Notes: generated by a model not told the origin, from the letters alone. A stretch of DNA of 37,432 nucleotides from an uncultured Pseudomonadales bacterium (GCA_905478975.1 CAJQKW010000070.1:1-37432), one strand, 5' to 3'; numbered from the stretch's first letter, positions 23,211 to 33,393 are shown. Numbers and translations: made by a program.

Positions 23211-24410
23211 TTACTCAGCTTCAGTTTCCACATCGTCTAGCTGTGGATTAAGCACTTCCGGCTCATAGGGAATAATGGTCAACAACACACCCATCTTAGG
23301 GTGATCAATATAGTAACTCTGCTGTTCTTCGAGACGCTTGGATTGATCAAATGTCCACAGGGTCTTCACCGGATAGCGTCTCGGCTGTTGAATTTCTTCG
23401 GCAGCCTGCATCTCTGATTTCGAACTCTCTACAATTGCGGTTTCGTTGAAATTCTTTTCCGGCGCATCAATAAAAAAGTCCTCAATACGCTCTTCATTAA
23501 ACTGAATGTCAGCGATGACGTAACTGTCGCCGAGGCTGGCTTGCTCTCGGGTCGGAAAATCTGGCAGTTCGATCATATTGGCTGTGTCGCTCTGTGGATC
23601 AAATTCCAGTAGCCAGAGATCCGATTGAAAATGTAAAAAGCGCGACTTATAAAAGCGCAGGCTGCCTTCAATTTCAAAGCGATCCATATATTGCTTGCCT
23701 GCTTTGATGATTACCCAGGGGTCTTGCTCTAGTTCGTCAGCTGAGAAGCGCCAGGCTTCGTGAAACAGGACGTTGTATTGAGCTTGGCGATCGAGGGCAC
23801 GAGAACTTTCGTTGAGGTTGCGCACGTCTCTTGGCAGTTTTACGAAGGTAGGCTCATATTCTGCAACGTAGGCTTGTTCGGCTGTTTGGGTTTGATTGCC
23901 GACTGAAGTGCCGACTGAAGTGCCAATTGGATTACTGGCTAAAAATGCGGCGTCTTGGGCATTTAATTGAGCGAGGTCGTATTCGTCGAATGGGCTGTTT
24001 TGTTCTATATCTTGCTGTTCTGGATTCTCTACTTCCGATCCGGGAAGTACCTCTGCTGACAAGCTAAGGGCCGGGTCCGCTACTGTCGCCAGTGGGATGA
24101 TTCTCGCGGCTGTGGTTGAGACAACACCATTGCCGGCGACGGGGAAATCGTTGTGTGAAATTTGACCGGGTTCGAGCAGGTCGAGATTATTTTGCGGGAA
24201 GTCGAGTTTGTAACGGCGCGGTGGCTGTTCGGCGCCGGTATAACCCTGTTGGGTGAAGACAACGACTTCAACCTGATACCAGGGGGCCGCGTCCTCTTCT
24301 GCTAACTGACTATTGTCTTGGGCGGCACTCAGGCTGCTGGTCAGCGCCAATAGACCGATCCACAGACTGTTGGCCCGGAGTGCTTGTCGCTGTTGCTTGT
24401 CTGTTGTCAT
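23211..24410 (-). CDS. CsiV-like periplasmic protein
   Basis: A 399-residue protein from the ATG at 24410, which I prefer because AAGGGA lies 9 bases upstream; an in-frame ATG at 24431 would add seven residues. An N-terminal signal peptide (about 1-29, ending SSLSAAQD) exports it. The mature start APWYQVEVVVFTQQ and later the GSLRFYKSRFLHFQSDLWLLEF and IEGSLRFY-type strands fit the CsiV family, whose Vibrio member binds peptidoglycan and activates PBP1a through LpoA. The middle (about 110-190) is acidic, low in complexity and carries a duplicated GTSV. It is 69 bp downstream of mfd on the same strand, as in related bacteria. Periplasmic location is well supported; role by family only. Confidence 0.75.
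   Translation of the reverse strand: MTTDKQQRQALRANSLWIGLLALTSSLSAAQDNSQLAEEDAAPWYQVEVVVFTQQGYTGAEQPPRRYKLDFPQNNLDLLEPGQISHNDFPVAGNGVVSTTAARIIPLATVADPALSLSAEVLPGSEVENPEQQDIEQNSPFDEYDLAQLNAQDAAFLASNPIGTSVGTSVGNQTQTAEQAYVAEYEPTFVKLPRDVRNLNESSRALDRQAQYNVLFHEAWRFSADELEQDPWVIIKAGKQYMDRFEIEGSLRFYKSRFLHFQSDLWLLEFDPQSDTANMIELPDFPTREQASLGDSYVIADIQFNEERIEDFFIDAPEKNFNETAIVESSKSEMQAAEEIQQPRRYPVKTLWTFDQSKRLEEQQSYYIDHPKMGVLLTIIPYEPEVLNPQLDDVETEAE
23898..23921 (-). repeat. 12-bp tandem repeat, two exact copies, coding GTSV
   Basis: GCCGACTGAAGT is repeated at 23898-23909 and 23910-23921 on the plus strand, encoding GTSV twice on the minus strand. It lies in the low-complexity middle of the CsiV-like protein. 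Confidence 0.9.
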
Positions 24411-24479
24411 GCTTATCATTCCCTTGGTCATACTTTACAGGATAGCAGTTAAAATGCGTCCGCTACTACAGACGACTCC

Positions 24480-27400
24480 TTAGCTATCGCTCTCCGGGGG
24501 CATAAGTTGTTCGAGAATATAGGTCAACTTGTCCACGCGTTCTTCCGCCGTTTCCATTTCTGTAGTGAAACTCAATTGATCGTTATTTTGCAAGCGGAAT
24601 GTGCCCGGGCGCTTCTGCACCATTTCAATAATGATCATGGGTTCCACTGGGGTGCTGGCGCTAAACTTAAGACGTCCGCCTTGGGGGCCAGCTTCAATTT
24701 TTATCAGTCCGAGGCGTTCGCCCATCTGTCGCAGTTTGGCCAGTTCAAATAGGGTTTTGGCCGGTTCGGGCAAGAGGCCAAAGCGATCGATCATTTCTAC
24801 CTGCAATTCATATAAGTCGCGTTCCGTCTGGCAATTGGCGAGACGCTTATACAGTGTCAGGCGCATATTGACGTCAGGTAGGTAGTCGTCGGGAATTAGT
24901 GCAGGCAGGTGCAGGTTGACTTCGATGCCCTGATCCATGGCTGATCCCAGTTCAGTCTGTTTGCCATTTTTAATCGCATTGACCGCGCGCTCGAGCATTT
25001 CCAGATAGAGGGTAAAACCAATCGCCTGAATATGACCGCTCTGTTCTTCGCCGAGCAGTTCGCCAGCGCCGCGAATTTCTAAATCATTGGTGGCCAGGGT
25101 AAAGCCAGAGCCCAGGTGATCGGCAGCGGAGATGGCTTCCAGGCGTTTTTGCGCGTCGGAGGTAATGGTTTTCGGTGGCGGTGTTAAGAGGTAGGCGTAG
25201 GCCTGGTGGTGGGAGCGACCCACACGACCGCGCAATTGGTGCAGCTGCGCTAGGCCAAATTTATCCGCCCGTTCAATCAAAATGGTGTTGGCGCTGGGGA
25301 TGTCGATGCCGGTTTCAATAATGGTAGTACAAACCAGTACATTGAAGCGCTGGTGGTAAAAGTCGGACATCACCTGCTCTAGCTGGCGTTCGCGCATCTG
25401 GCCGTGGGCTATATTGATCCGCGCCTCGGGGACTAGCAGCGCCAGCTCATCGGCGGTGCGCTGAATATTTTTAACGTCGTTGTGCAGGAAGTACACCTGA
25501 CCGCCGCGGAGGATTTCACGGAGTATGGCTTCTCGGGTGATACGATCTTCGCGCTGACGGATAAAGGTTTTCACCGATAGGCGTCGTGCCGGAGGCGTGG
25601 CAATAATTGATAAGTCCCGCACTGCATGCATAGACAGATTCAGCGTTCGTGGAATTGGTGTCGCGGTCATGGTGAGAATATCCACCGAGCTGCGCATGGA
25701 TTTAATCTTGTCTTTCTGGCGCACACCAAAGCGATGTTCTTCGTCAATAATCAGTAGGCCGAGACGTTCAAAGTCGATCTTGGCATGAAGCAATTTGTGA
25801 GTGCTGATCAGAATATCGACTTTGCCACTCTCGGTGTTGGCAATCACCTGCTCCTGTTCTTGGGCGGTGCGGAAGCGCGACAGCTCTTCGACCACTATGG
25901 GCCAGTTGGCAAAGCGGTCGCGGAAGTTTTGTAGATGCTGGTGGGCGAGTAATGTGGTGGGTACCAAGATCACTACCTGCTTGCTGCTGGAGACGGCGGT
26001 AAAGGCGGCGCGCATGGCCACTTCGGTTTTGCCGAAGCCGACATCACCACAGACCAGTCGGTCCATCGGTTGCGGGCTGAGTAGATCGCGGCGCACGGCG
26101 TCGATGGCCTCGGCCTGATCGGCGGTCTCTTCGAAGGGGAACTCGCCGCTAAACTTGCGGTAGTCTTCTTCATTGTTGTCGCAGGAAAAGCCTTTGCGCG
26201 CGGCTCGGCGAGCGTAGATGTCGAGCAGTTCAGCGGCGGTATCGCGTATCTGTTTGACGGCTTTTTCTTTAGCCTTTGACCATTTGTCGGTGCCCAGTTT
26301 GTGCAGCGGCGCCATGGATTGATCGCCGCCGCCAAAGCGACTGATTAGATGTAGAGATGAAACCGGCACATAGAGTTTGGCGTCATTGGCGTAGACCAGC
26401 ATCAGAAATTCTTGCACTGACTTATCCACTTCAAGAGTGACCAGTCCCTGGAAGCGACCAACGCCATGGTCCATATGGACGACTGGCGCGCCATGTTGCA
26501 GTTCGGCGAGGCTCTTAAAGATATGATCCGGTGACTCTGAGGCCTTGGAGCGACGGCGGCGCTGCATCACCTGCTGGCCAAAAAGTTCACCTTCGGTGAT
26601 TAGGCAGATACCCTGACCCGGGCTATAGAGACCCTGGTCTATGGGGTAGGTGGTGACTGAGAAGCGATCGCTGGTGTTGATAAAGTCTTGCCAGTTTTCT
26701 ACTTCCGCGGCGACCACATTGATTTTCTTTAGAAACCCGGCAAGCACTTCTCGGCGCCCGGCGGATTCGGCGCAGAACAGCACGCGGCCATCGAAGCCTT
26801 CGAGAAATTCCTGGAGTGCTGAGAGGGGGTTACTGAGCTTGGAGTTAACCGCCACATCGGGCACGGCGCGGAGATTGAAGTTGATGCGGCCGGCGCCGGC
26901 TTTGGCGGGCTGGCGATCAATCTCGGTGCGCGGCAGTTTTTTGATCTGCTCGAAGACTTCCTCGACGCCGAGAAACAGTTCTCTTGGCGACAGGATCGGT
27001 CGCGTCGGATCCACGCCATATTCGGCATAACGGGCATTGGTATCTTGCCAGAAGGCCAGGGAGGCGTCTTCGATGCCCACATGACTAAACAGCTGTACCT
27101 TCTCTGGCAGGTAATCAAACAGAGTGGCGGTCTCTTCAAAAAACAGGCTCAGGTAATACTCTATGCCCTGAGGCGCAATACCCTCTTTAATATCTCGGTA
27201 GACCGGACATTTATCCGGGCTTTGGTCAAAATGCGTGTGCCAATTATTGAGGAATTGATTGCAGGCCTGCTTGTCGAGGGGAAATTCTCGGGCCGGTAAC
27301 AGTTCAATCTGGGTGACATTTTCTGAGGTGCGCTGAGACTCGGAGTCAAACAGTCGCAGGCTTTCGATTTCATCGTCCAGCAGGTCTATACGAAATGGCT

Positions 27401-27992
27401 GCTTGGCGCCCATGGGGTAGATATCGATCAGTGAACCGCGAAAGGCGTATTCGCCGTGTTCATAAACCGTTTCGACGCGGTTGTAGCCAGCGCGAGACAG
27501 CTGTTGCTGGAGCTCGTCGCGATCCAGCAGTTCGCCAACCTGATAGGAAAAGGTTCGTGAGGCGATAAAGTCTGTGGGTGCCAGTCGGTGCATCAACGTT
27601 GGCAGCGGTACTATTAATAGTGCGTGCTGGGCGTTGGGCAGGTTGGACAGAGTTTGCAATCGCGCCGAGACAATATCCTGATGGGGCGAGAAAATATCGT
27701 AGGGCAGGGTTTCCCAGTCGGGGAAGTTAAGGATCGGGAAATCCTGTTCGGCACTGAAAAATGCCAGTGCGCGACTCTGGGCTGCGGCCTCTCGGGCAGT
27801 CTCGGTAATCAGAATGCTGAGACCATCGAATTGTTGTGCGGCTTCGGCGATGGCTAGTGCACGACCAGCGGCTTGCAGTTCACCCCAGTGATTTTTATCA
27901 CCGGGCTTAGCGTTTAAACCTAAATCAAGAATCGTCTTTGATTTCAAGATGGGTTTTAGGTCTAAAGTTGTCTGTGAAGTTGAAACTGTCAT
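24480..27992 (-). CDS. mfd: transcription-repair coupling factor Mfd
   Basis: An 1170-residue translocase that pushes stalled RNA polymerase off damaged DNA and recruits UvrA. The N-terminal UvrB-homology part includes FPDWETLPYDIFSPHQD and the RVETVYEHGEYAFRGSLIDI stretch. The RNA-polymerase interaction region has VVHMDHGVGRFQGLVTLEVD. The RecG-like motor shows VCGDVGFGKTEVAMRAAF (Walker A Lys655), LLIIDEEHRFGV and TMTATPIPRTLN, then the translocation motif with HQLRGRVGRSHHQAYAYL. The TRCF C-terminal domain closes the protein. Length is slightly above E. coli (1148). The gene diverges from the GAPDH gene and leads to the CsiV-like gene. Confidence 0.98.
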   Translation of the reverse strand: MTVSTSQTTLDLKPILKSKTILDLGLNAKPGDKNHWGELQAAGRALAIAEAAQQFDGLSILITETAREAAAQSRALAFFSAEQDFPILNFPDWETLPYDIFSPHQDIVSARLQTLSNLPNAQHALLIVPLPTLMHRLAPTDFIASRTFSYQVGELLDRDELQQQLSRAGYNRVETVYEHGEYAFRGSLIDIYPMGAKQPFRIDLLDDEIESLRLFDSESQRTSENVTQIELLPAREFPLDKQACNQFLNNWHTHFDQSPDKCPVYRDIKEGIAPQGIEYYLSLFFEETATLFDYLPEKVQLFSHVGIEDASLAFWQDTNARYAEYGVDPTRPILSPRELFLGVEEVFEQIKKLPRTEIDRQPAKAGAGRINFNLRAVPDVAVNSKLSNPLSALQEFLEGFDGRVLFCAESAGRREVLAGFLKKINVVAAEVENWQDFINTSDRFSVTTYPIDQGLYSPGQGICLITEGELFGQQVMQRRRRSKASESPDHIFKSLAELQHGAPVVHMDHGVGRFQGLVTLEVDKSVQEFLMLVYANDAKLYVPVSSLHLISRFGGGDQSMAPLHKLGTDKWSKAKEKAVKQIRDTAAELLDIYARRAARKGFSCDNNEEDYRKFSGEFPFEETADQAEAIDAVRRDLLSPQPMDRLVCGDVGFGKTEVAMRAAFTAVSSSKQVVILVPTTLLAHQHLQNFRDRFANWPIVVEELSRFRTAQEQEQVIANTESGKVDILISTHKLLHAKIDFERLGLLIIDEEHRFGVRQKDKIKSMRSSVDILTMTATPIPRTLNLSMHAVRDLSIIATPPARRLSVKTFIRQREDRITREAILREILRGGQVYFLHNDVKNIQRTADELALLVPEARINIAHGQMRERQLEQVMSDFYHQRFNVLVCTTIIETGIDIPSANTILIERADKFGLAQLHQLRGRVGRSHHQAYAYLLTPPPKTITSDAQKRLEAISAADHLGSGFTLATNDLEIRGAGELLGEEQSGHIQAIGFTLYLEMLERAVNAIKNGKQTELGSAMDQGIEVNLHLPALIPDDYLPDVNMRLTLYKRLANCQTERDLYELQVEMIDRFGLLPEPAKTLFELAKLRQMGERLGLIKIEAGPQGGRLKFSASTPVEPMIIIEMVQKRPGTFRLQNNDQLSFTTEMETAEERVDKLTYILEQLMPPESDS

Positions 27993-28166
27993 AACACCTG
28001 CGTAATCGTGTGAATGTTGTACTAAAGTTAAAATGTAAAGTTAAGCTGATACTGCACTGTCGTGCCGTTGGGCAAACAGAGCGCGCTATTTTACTCGCGG
28101 TCGGCTGACGATAGATAGAGGCAATAGTCTCTATATACGTGTCGAAGTCGGTTCTTAGTTGCCTGT

Positions 28167-29693
28167 GTGACTAATGTTTACGATAATACCAAAACCATCA
28201 AACTGCTCGAAAAGGACCTGCCAGTGATTGATCAGAAGAGACCCCTCCCAGACGATTTTTTCAAAGATTGGAAGCAACGTGAAGCCCTTGCCGAAGGCAT
28301 GATACCGATAATTGGCAAGCTCTACCGCGAGCGCAATGTATCTACCTATATGTATGGCAACAGCATGGTCAATAAGTCGGTTACCGACTTGATGAAATTT
28401 CATCGCCGTGTGCGTCAGGTGGAGCAAAACGAATTATCGGAATTTGACTCTTCACCCATGATCGAAGCAATTGCCCGTCAGCATCTCGGGCCAGCGCATA
28501 TTGATCTGGGTAAAATGGTGGTCAAGTTTCAGAGCATTGGCAATGGCCGCAGCATGGATGAGTTTGTCGCCGACGAGCTCAAAGATATTATCGGCTCCGA
28601 TGTCAAGCCGTTGCCCCAGCCCCAGGATGTAGTGCTCTATGGCTTTGGTCGCATAGGTCGATTGGTGGCGAGAATTCTGATTGATAAGGCTGGGGGTGGC
28701 GATGTGCTGCGTCTGCGAGCCATTGTTATTCGCAAAGGCAAGATCGATAACGATTTGGAAAAGCGCGCGGCACTGCTGCGCCGCGATTCGGTTCATGGTT
28801 CTTTTAAGGGCACAATTCGTGTACTGCAAGAAGAGAACACTCTGGTGATCAACGGCAATCCGGTGAAGGTGATCTACGCTAACTCGCCAGAGGAAATCGA
28901 CTACACCGAGTACGGTATCAACAATGCTTTGATTGTCGATAATACCGGTGTCTGGAAAGACAATGCTGGCCTCGGTGGTCATCTGCGTCCCGGCGCTTCG
29001 AAGGTTCTGCTGACGGCCCCCGCTGGCGATGATATTCCGAATATTGTCTACGGTGTCAACGACAGCGAAATCACTCCTGAGCGCAAGATTATCTCGGCGG
29101 CCTCCTGTACCACCAATGCCATTGTGCCGGTGCTCGATTGCCTGCTTAAAGAATATGGCATCAACAGTGGTCATGTGGAAACCATACACGCCTACACCAA
29201 CGATCAGAACCTGATCGACAATTACCACAAAGGTGATCGTCGCGGACGCAGTGCGGCACTGAATATGGTGTTGACGTCGACTGGTGCAGCCAAGGCGGTG
29301 GCGAAAGTGATTCCGCAGCTGAAAGGCAAGTTGACTGGCAATGCGATTCGGGTGCCGACACCCAATGTCTCTATGGCTATCCTCAATCTGCAGTTGGGTC
29401 GCGACACTAGCGTGGAAGAGCTGAATGAATTTATGCGCCAGAAGGCGCTGCACTCTGAGTTGCAGCAGCAGATTGGCTACACTATTTCCACGGAAGCGGT
29501 GTCCACAGATTTTGTCGGCTCTCGTCAGGCCTGTGTCTACGATTCTCAGGCCACCATTGTCGAAGGCAATAGCTGTGTACTCTATTGTTGGTATGACAAT
29601 GAATTTGGTTATAGCTGTCAGGTGGTACGTTGCTTGGAGAAATTTGCTGGCGTTAGCTGGCCGTCCTACCCGAATGTATTGTCTCCTGCTTAA
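28167..29693 (+). CDS. gap: long-form glyceraldehyde-3-phosphate dehydrogenase
   Basis: A 508-residue GAPDH. The classical part begins at about residue 150 with VVLYGFGRIGRLVARILI, an NAD(P)-binding fold, and carries SAASCTTNAIVPVLD with catalytic Cys314, the phosphate-binding HAYTNDQNLIDN and TSTGAAKAVAKVIPQLKGK, and the closing WYDNEFGYSCQV. The roughly 140-residue N-terminal helical extension (REALAEGMIPIIGKLYRERNV) is typical of the long GAPDH that in Pseudomonas sits next to mfd (PA3001-like, from memory), often assigned to gluconeogenesis. The GTG at 28167 lacks an obvious ribosome site, so the exact start is uncertain. A terminator follows at 29721. Confidence 0.93.
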   Translation: MTNVYDNTKTIKLLEKDLPVIDQKRPLPDDFFKDWKQREALAEGMIPIIGKLYRERNVSTYMYGNSMVNKSVTDLMKFHRRVRQVEQNELSEFDSSPMIEAIARQHLGPAHIDLGKMVVKFQSIGNGRSMDEFVADELKDIIGSDVKPLPQPQDVVLYGFGRIGRLVARILIDKAGGGDVLRLRAIVIRKGKIDNDLEKRAALLRRDSVHGSFKGTIRVLQEENTLVINGNPVKVIYANSPEEIDYTEYGINNALIVDNTGVWKDNAGLGGHLRPGASKVLLTAPAGDDIPNIVYGVNDSEITPERKIISAASCTTNAIVPVLDCLLKEYGINSGHVETIHAYTNDQNLIDNYHKGDRRGRSAALNMVLTSTGAAKAVAKVIPQLKGKLTGNAIRVPTPNVSMAILNLQLGRDTSVEELNEFMRQKALHSELQQQIGYTISTEAVSTDFVGSRQACVYDSQATIVEGNSCVLYCWYDNEFGYSCQVVRCLEKFAGVSWPSYPNVLSPA

Positions 29694-29720
29694 TTTAAGC
29701 TACTAGGGCAATGCTTTATA

Positions 29721-29753
29721 AGACTCGGCGCAGCCATTGCGTCGGGTCTTTTT
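29721..29753 (+). terminator. Rho-independent terminator after the GAPDH gene
   Basis: AGACTCGGCGCA at 29721-29732 pairs with TGCGTCGGGTCT at 29738-29749 (12 bp, two G-U wobbles) around a 5-base loop, and is followed by a T-run to 29753. Confidence 0.85.
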
Positions 29754-29787
29754 GCTTGTGGGGCAGGGCGTTGTGGGTAGCACTCAG

Positions 29788-29842
29788 AGTACTGTCTAAG
29801 CACTATCTAAGTGCCATTTAAGTGCCATTTAAGTACTATTAC
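29788..29842. repeat. 11-bp tandem repeat, five units
   Basis: Units at 29788-29798, 29799-29809, 29810-29820, 29821-29831 and 29832-29842: AGTACTGTCTA, AGCACTATCTA, AGTGCCATTTA (twice, exact) and AGTACTATTAC. A partial AGCACTCAG copy precedes them. The array lies in the spacer between the GAPDH gene and nqrA. Confidence 0.85.
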
Positions 29843-30092
29843 GCGAAATCTTCAGCCCGAGAAAACAAATTAGAGCTATATAGTCGACTTTAGGTTTTAT
29901 TGCCTCCAATCAGACTGGAATCAAAGCGCCTAGACCTTTATAATCCCGCGCATCTTGAATCGGTGAACAAAGCTCCTCATCTGTATGCCGAAACTAAACT
30001 GAAATTACTCGCAAAATAGCCGTCAGATCCTGCATTTGCTTGGATTCAGTTATACAGCCCAAATATTAATTTTTGAGTATTAGGTATTTCCT

Positions 30093-31433
30093 ATGATAAA
30101 AATCCGTCGCGGATTAGACCTGCCCATAGCTGGCAAGCCAGAGCAGGTTATTCACGATGGCCCAGTAATAGGTCAGGTTGCGGTAGTCGGTTTTGACTAC
30201 CCGGGCATGAAGCCCACCATGGCCGTGCGCGAAGGTGATCGCGTCAAGCTGGGTCAATTGCTGTTTACCGATAAGAAAACTGTCGGTGTAAAGTATACCG
30301 CTCCTGCAGCTGGTGTTGTGGTAGCGGTTAATCGCGGCGAGCGCCGTGTGTTCCAATCTCTGGTTATCGATGTCGACGGCACTGAAGCGGAAAGCTTTGC
30401 CCAGTACGGTGCTGCGCAGCTTGCTTCGTTGGATCGCAGCCTGGTGATTGATAACTTGGTTAACTCTGGCCAGTGGGTGTCATTGCGCACTCGTCCTTTT
30501 GCCCGAGTACCGGCGCCAGAATCGACTCCTTCATCTATTTTTGTCACTGCCATGGATACCAATCCACTGGCGGCTGACCCAGCACCGATTATTGCTCAGC
30601 GCAGTGAAGACTTTGTCAACGGCTTAACCGTTCTGACACGTTTGACTGACGGCCCAGTGCACCTTTGCAGTGCAGCGGATGCAACGGTTGCCGGCGATGC
30701 GATTGATGGCGTTCAGGCGCACAGCTTTGCCGGTCCCCATCCAGCAGGTCTGGCTGGAACCCATATTCATTTTATCGACCCTGTCAGCACTGAGAAAACG
30801 GTTTGGACTATTGGTTATCAAGATGTGATTGCCATAGGTGCTCTGTTTACTACTGGCGCTATCGATAGCAGCCGCGTGGTTGCACTGGCTGGCCCACAGG
30901 TCAATCAGCCGCGACTACTGAAAAGCCAGCTGGGTGCTAACCTTAACCAGCTGGTTATCGGTGAGTTAAAGAACGACGAGAACCGCGTGATTTCAGGTTC
31001 AGTTCTGTCCGGTCGCAAAGCCTCTGGCGAGTTTGCCTTTTTAGGGCGTTATCACTCCCAGGTCTCGGTTATCCGTGAAGGCCGCGAGCGCGACTTCCTG
31101 CACTACCTGAGAGCCGGCTTTGACAAGCACTCAGCACTGCCGATCTTTGTGTCCTCCCTGAGTAAGAAACTCTTCAATATGACCTCCAGCACCAACGGCA
31201 GCGAACGCGCCATGGTACCTGTGGGTGGTTACGAAAATGTCACTGCTCTGGATATATTACCGGTTCAGCTACTTCGCTCACTGATTGTCGGTGATACGGA
31301 AATGGCACAGAAACTCGGTTGCTTAGAATTGGACGAAGACGATGTCGGTCTCTACAGCTATGTCTGTGTCGGCAAGCACGAGTACGGGCCAATCCTGCGC
31401 GATAATTTGACCAGAATAGAGAAGGAGGGTTAA
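30093..31433 (+). CDS. nqrA: Na+-NQR subunit A
   Basis: First gene of the sodium-translocating NADH:quinone reductase operon, 446 residues. The opening [37 protein letters not shown] and the late [24 protein letters not shown] are family hallmarks. NqrA is the peripheral cytoplasmic subunit associated with quinone binding in several studies; it has no membrane span. The ribosome site is weak (TTAGGTATTTCCT). It is separated from nqrB by 4 bp. The complex pumps Na+ while passing electrons from NADH to ubiquinone. Confidence 0.97.
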   Translation: MIKIRRGLDLPIAGKPEQVIHDGPVIGQVAVVGFDYPGMKPTMAVREGDRVKLGQLLFTDKKTVGVKYTAPAAGVVVAVNRGERRVFQSLVIDVDGTEAESFAQYGAAQLASLDRSLVIDNLVNSGQWVSLRTRPFARVPAPESTPSSIFVTAMDTNPLAADPAPIIAQRSEDFVNGLTVLTRLTDGPVHLCSAADATVAGDAIDGVQAHSFAGPHPAGLAGTHIHFIDPVSTEKTVWTIGYQDVIAIGALFTTGAIDSSRVVALAGPQVNQPRLLKSQLGANLNQLVIGELKNDENRVISGSVLSGRKASGEFAFLGRYHSQVSVIREGRERDFLHYLRAGFDKHSALPIFVSSLSKKLFNMTSSTNGSERAMVPVGGYENVTALDILPVQLLRSLIVGDTEMAQKLGCLELDEDDVGLYSYVCVGKHEYGPILRDNLTRIEKEG

Positions 31434-31437
31434 GACC

Positions 31438-32631
31438 ATGATACGTAATCTTCTCGATAAGGTAGAACCGCATTTCCACAAAGGCGGCAAGTGGGAAAGC
31501 TGGTATGCACTTTACGAAGCGGTTGATACGGCGTTATTTAAGCCGTCAGACGTAACCAAGAACAGCTCCCATGTGCGTGACTCCATTGACCTGAAGCGGG
31601 TCATGATCACAGTTTGGATGGCAACTTTCCCAACCATGTTTTTCGGTATGTGGAATGTCGGCTTTCAAGCCAATACCATCATGTTGGAAATGGGCATGTT
31701 GGCTCAAGAGGGCGGACGCGGCATCTTTATTGCCATGTTGGCCGGCTACGATCCAACCAGCATTTGGGACAACCTAGTTCACGGTGCGGCTTACTTCCTA
31801 CCTATATACATGGTGACCTTTATAGTCGGCGGTTTCTGGGAAGTGTTGTTTGCCAGTGTTCGCGGCCATGAAGTCAACGAAGGCTTCTTTGTTACCTCGG
31901 TACTCTTTGCCCTTTGCTGTCCTCCGGATCTGCCATTGTGGATGGTCGCTGTCGGTATCAGCTTCGGCATTGTTATCGGTAAAGAAGTATTCGGCGGCAC
32001 CGGTAAGAACTTCCTCAACCCAGCCCTAACCGGCCGTGCGTTCCTTTACTTTGCCTACCCAGCTTATATGTCTGGCGATGCGGTATGGACTGCAGTTGAC
32101 GGTTACACCGGTGCAACCATGTTGTCTGTGGCGGCGACTGCCGGTATGGCGGGTCTTGAGCAGAGCGCAACTTGGATGTCAGCCTTTATCGGCACCATTC
32201 AGGGCTCTATCGGTGAAACCTCGACCCTGGCGATTCTGCTCGGCGGTGTCGTATTGATGGTGATGCGTATTGCCTCATGGCGCATTATCGGTGGTGTTCT
32301 GCTGGGCTCAGCGCTGTTGTCGATGCTGTTTAATGCTATCGACTCAACTAATCCGATGTTTGCCTTGCCGTTCTATTGGCACTGGGTGATCGGCGGATTT
32401 GCCTTCGGTGCAATCTTTATGGCCACCGACCCCGTATCTGCTGCAATGACCAACACCGGCAAGTTCTGGTACGGCATGCTGATCGGCGTCATGGTGATCC
32501 TGATTCGCGTGGTTAATCCGGCTTTCCCAGAGGGCATGATGCTGGCGATTCTGTTTGCCAATCTATTTGCACCACTGTTCGATCATGCTGTGGTTCAAGG
32601 AAATATTAAAAGGAGATTGGCCCGTGGCTAG
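31438..32631 (+). CDS. nqrB: Na+-NQR subunit B
   Basis: A 397-residue polytopic membrane subunit. The flavin attachment motif DGYTGATML carries Thr227, to which ApbE links FMN through a phosphoester. The segment [20 protein letters not shown] and multiple hydrophobic helices are typical, and the cytoplasmic N-terminus starts [20 protein letters not shown]. NqrB belongs to the main sodium path and holds riboflavin as well as FMN in studied enzymes. AGGAGGG lies a few bases upstream, giving a strong ribosome site. The end overlaps the nqrC start by 8 bp, indicating translational coupling. Confidence 0.97.
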   Translation: MIRNLLDKVEPHFHKGGKWESWYALYEAVDTALFKPSDVTKNSSHVRDSIDLKRVMITVWMATFPTMFFGMWNVGFQANTIMLEMGMLAQEGGRGIFIAMLAGYDPTSIWDNLVHGAAYFLPIYMVTFIVGGFWEVLFASVRGHEVNEGFFVTSVLFALCCPPDLPLWMVAVGISFGIVIGKEVFGGTGKNFLNPALTGRAFLYFAYPAYMSGDAVWTAVDGYTGATMLSVAATAGMAGLEQSATWMSAFIGTIQGSIGETSTLAILLGGVVLMVMRIASWRIIGGVLLGSALLSMLFNAIDSTNPMFALPFYWHWVIGGFAFGAIFMATDPVSAAMTNTGKFWYGMLIGVMVILIRVVNPAFPEGMMLAILFANLFAPLFDHAVVQGNIKRRLARG

Positions 32632-33391
32632 TGACTCTATCAAGAAAACTTTCGGCGTTGCCGCACTGCTCTGTGTTGTCTGCGCAGTAGTGGTCTCCAG
32701 CGCTGCAGTGATTCTGCGACCTATGCAGGACGCGAATAAGATATTGGATTTGAAAACCAATATTCTCGCCTCTGCTGGCCTGTTAAAAGCCGGCATTGAT
32801 GTTGAGACTCAGTTTGAGCAGATCACGACTCGTATTGTCGATATGGAAACCGGTCGCTTTAGCGATGCAGTTGATCCCGCTGTCTATGATCAACGCAAAG
32901 CCTCCAAAGATCCGGCACAGTCTATAGCGCTGTCCGGTGATGAAGATATTGCCAAGATCAGACGTCGCGCCAATTACGCCACCATCTATATAGTAGAAGG
33001 GGAGCAGGGCTTAGAGAAAATCATTCTGCCGATTAAAGGCTATGGCCTCTGGTCAACGCTGTATGGCTTTATCGCACTGGAATCGGATCTCGAAACGGTG
33101 GCCGGTATTGGCTTCTACGAGCACGCCGAAACACCGGGTTTGGGTGGCGAAATTGACAACCCTAAATGGAAAGCCAGCTGGATAGGCAAGAAAGCCTACA
33201 ACTCCGGCGATCTGGCGATCACTGTATTAAAAGGTAAGGCGGATATGAATCGTGACGGTTATGAGTCACAGATCGACGGTCTCGCTGGCGCTACTTTGAC
33301 TACTCGTGGTGTTGATAATCTAGTGCGCTACTGGCTAGGTGATTCAGGCTTCTCGCCACTGATCAGCAATCTTAAGACAGGGGAGGCCTAA
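32624..33391 (+). CDS. nqrC: Na+-NQR subunit C
   Basis: A 255-residue subunit started at the GTG at 32624, because AGGAG lies 8 bases upstream and the N-terminus then reads [17 protein letters not shown] as in the family; the longer frame from 32555 runs inside nqrB. One N-terminal membrane span (about 10-32) anchors a periplasmic domain. The FMN attachment motif is [10 protein letters not shown] with Thr224; the position usually occupied by Ser or Thr before GAT is Ala222 here. In-frame features such as [16 protein letters not shown] match NqrC. The next gene begins 2 bp after the stop. Confidence 0.96.
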   Translation: MASDSIKKTFGVAALLCVVCAVVVSSAAVILRPMQDANKILDLKTNILASAGLLKAGIDVETQFEQITTRIVDMETGRFSDAVDPAVYDQRKASKDPAQSIALSGDEDIAKIRRRANYATIYIVEGEQGLEKIILPIKGYGLWSTLYGFIALESDLETVAGIGFYEHAETPGLGGEIDNPKWKASWIGKKAYNSGDLAITVLKGKADMNRDGYESQIDGLAGATLTTRGVDNLVRYWLGDSGFSPLISNLKTGEA

Positions 33392-33393
33392 TC

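Larger units (their letters stand above)
29694..30092. other. 399-bp spacer with a terminator and a tandem repeat, no gene
   Basis: From left to right it holds the GAPDH terminator (29721-29753), an 11-bp repeat array (29788-29842), then about 250 bp with no gene I can see before nqrA. A weak promoter-like pair for the Nqr operon, TTGGAT at 30040-30045 and TATTAA at 30064-30069 with 18-bp spacing, is the best I find. Confidence 0.5.

Noticed and set aside
28452-29453. 333-codon open frame antisense to the GAPDH gene
   Set aside because: It is fully inside a well-recognised gene, reads as low-similarity His/Thr/Gln-rich protein, and has no convincing ribosome site; it is a by-product of codon bias in the GAPDH gene.
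32555-32623. N-terminal extension of NqrC into nqrB
   Set aside because: The GTG at 32624 has AGGAG at the right distance and gives the usual NqrC N-terminus.
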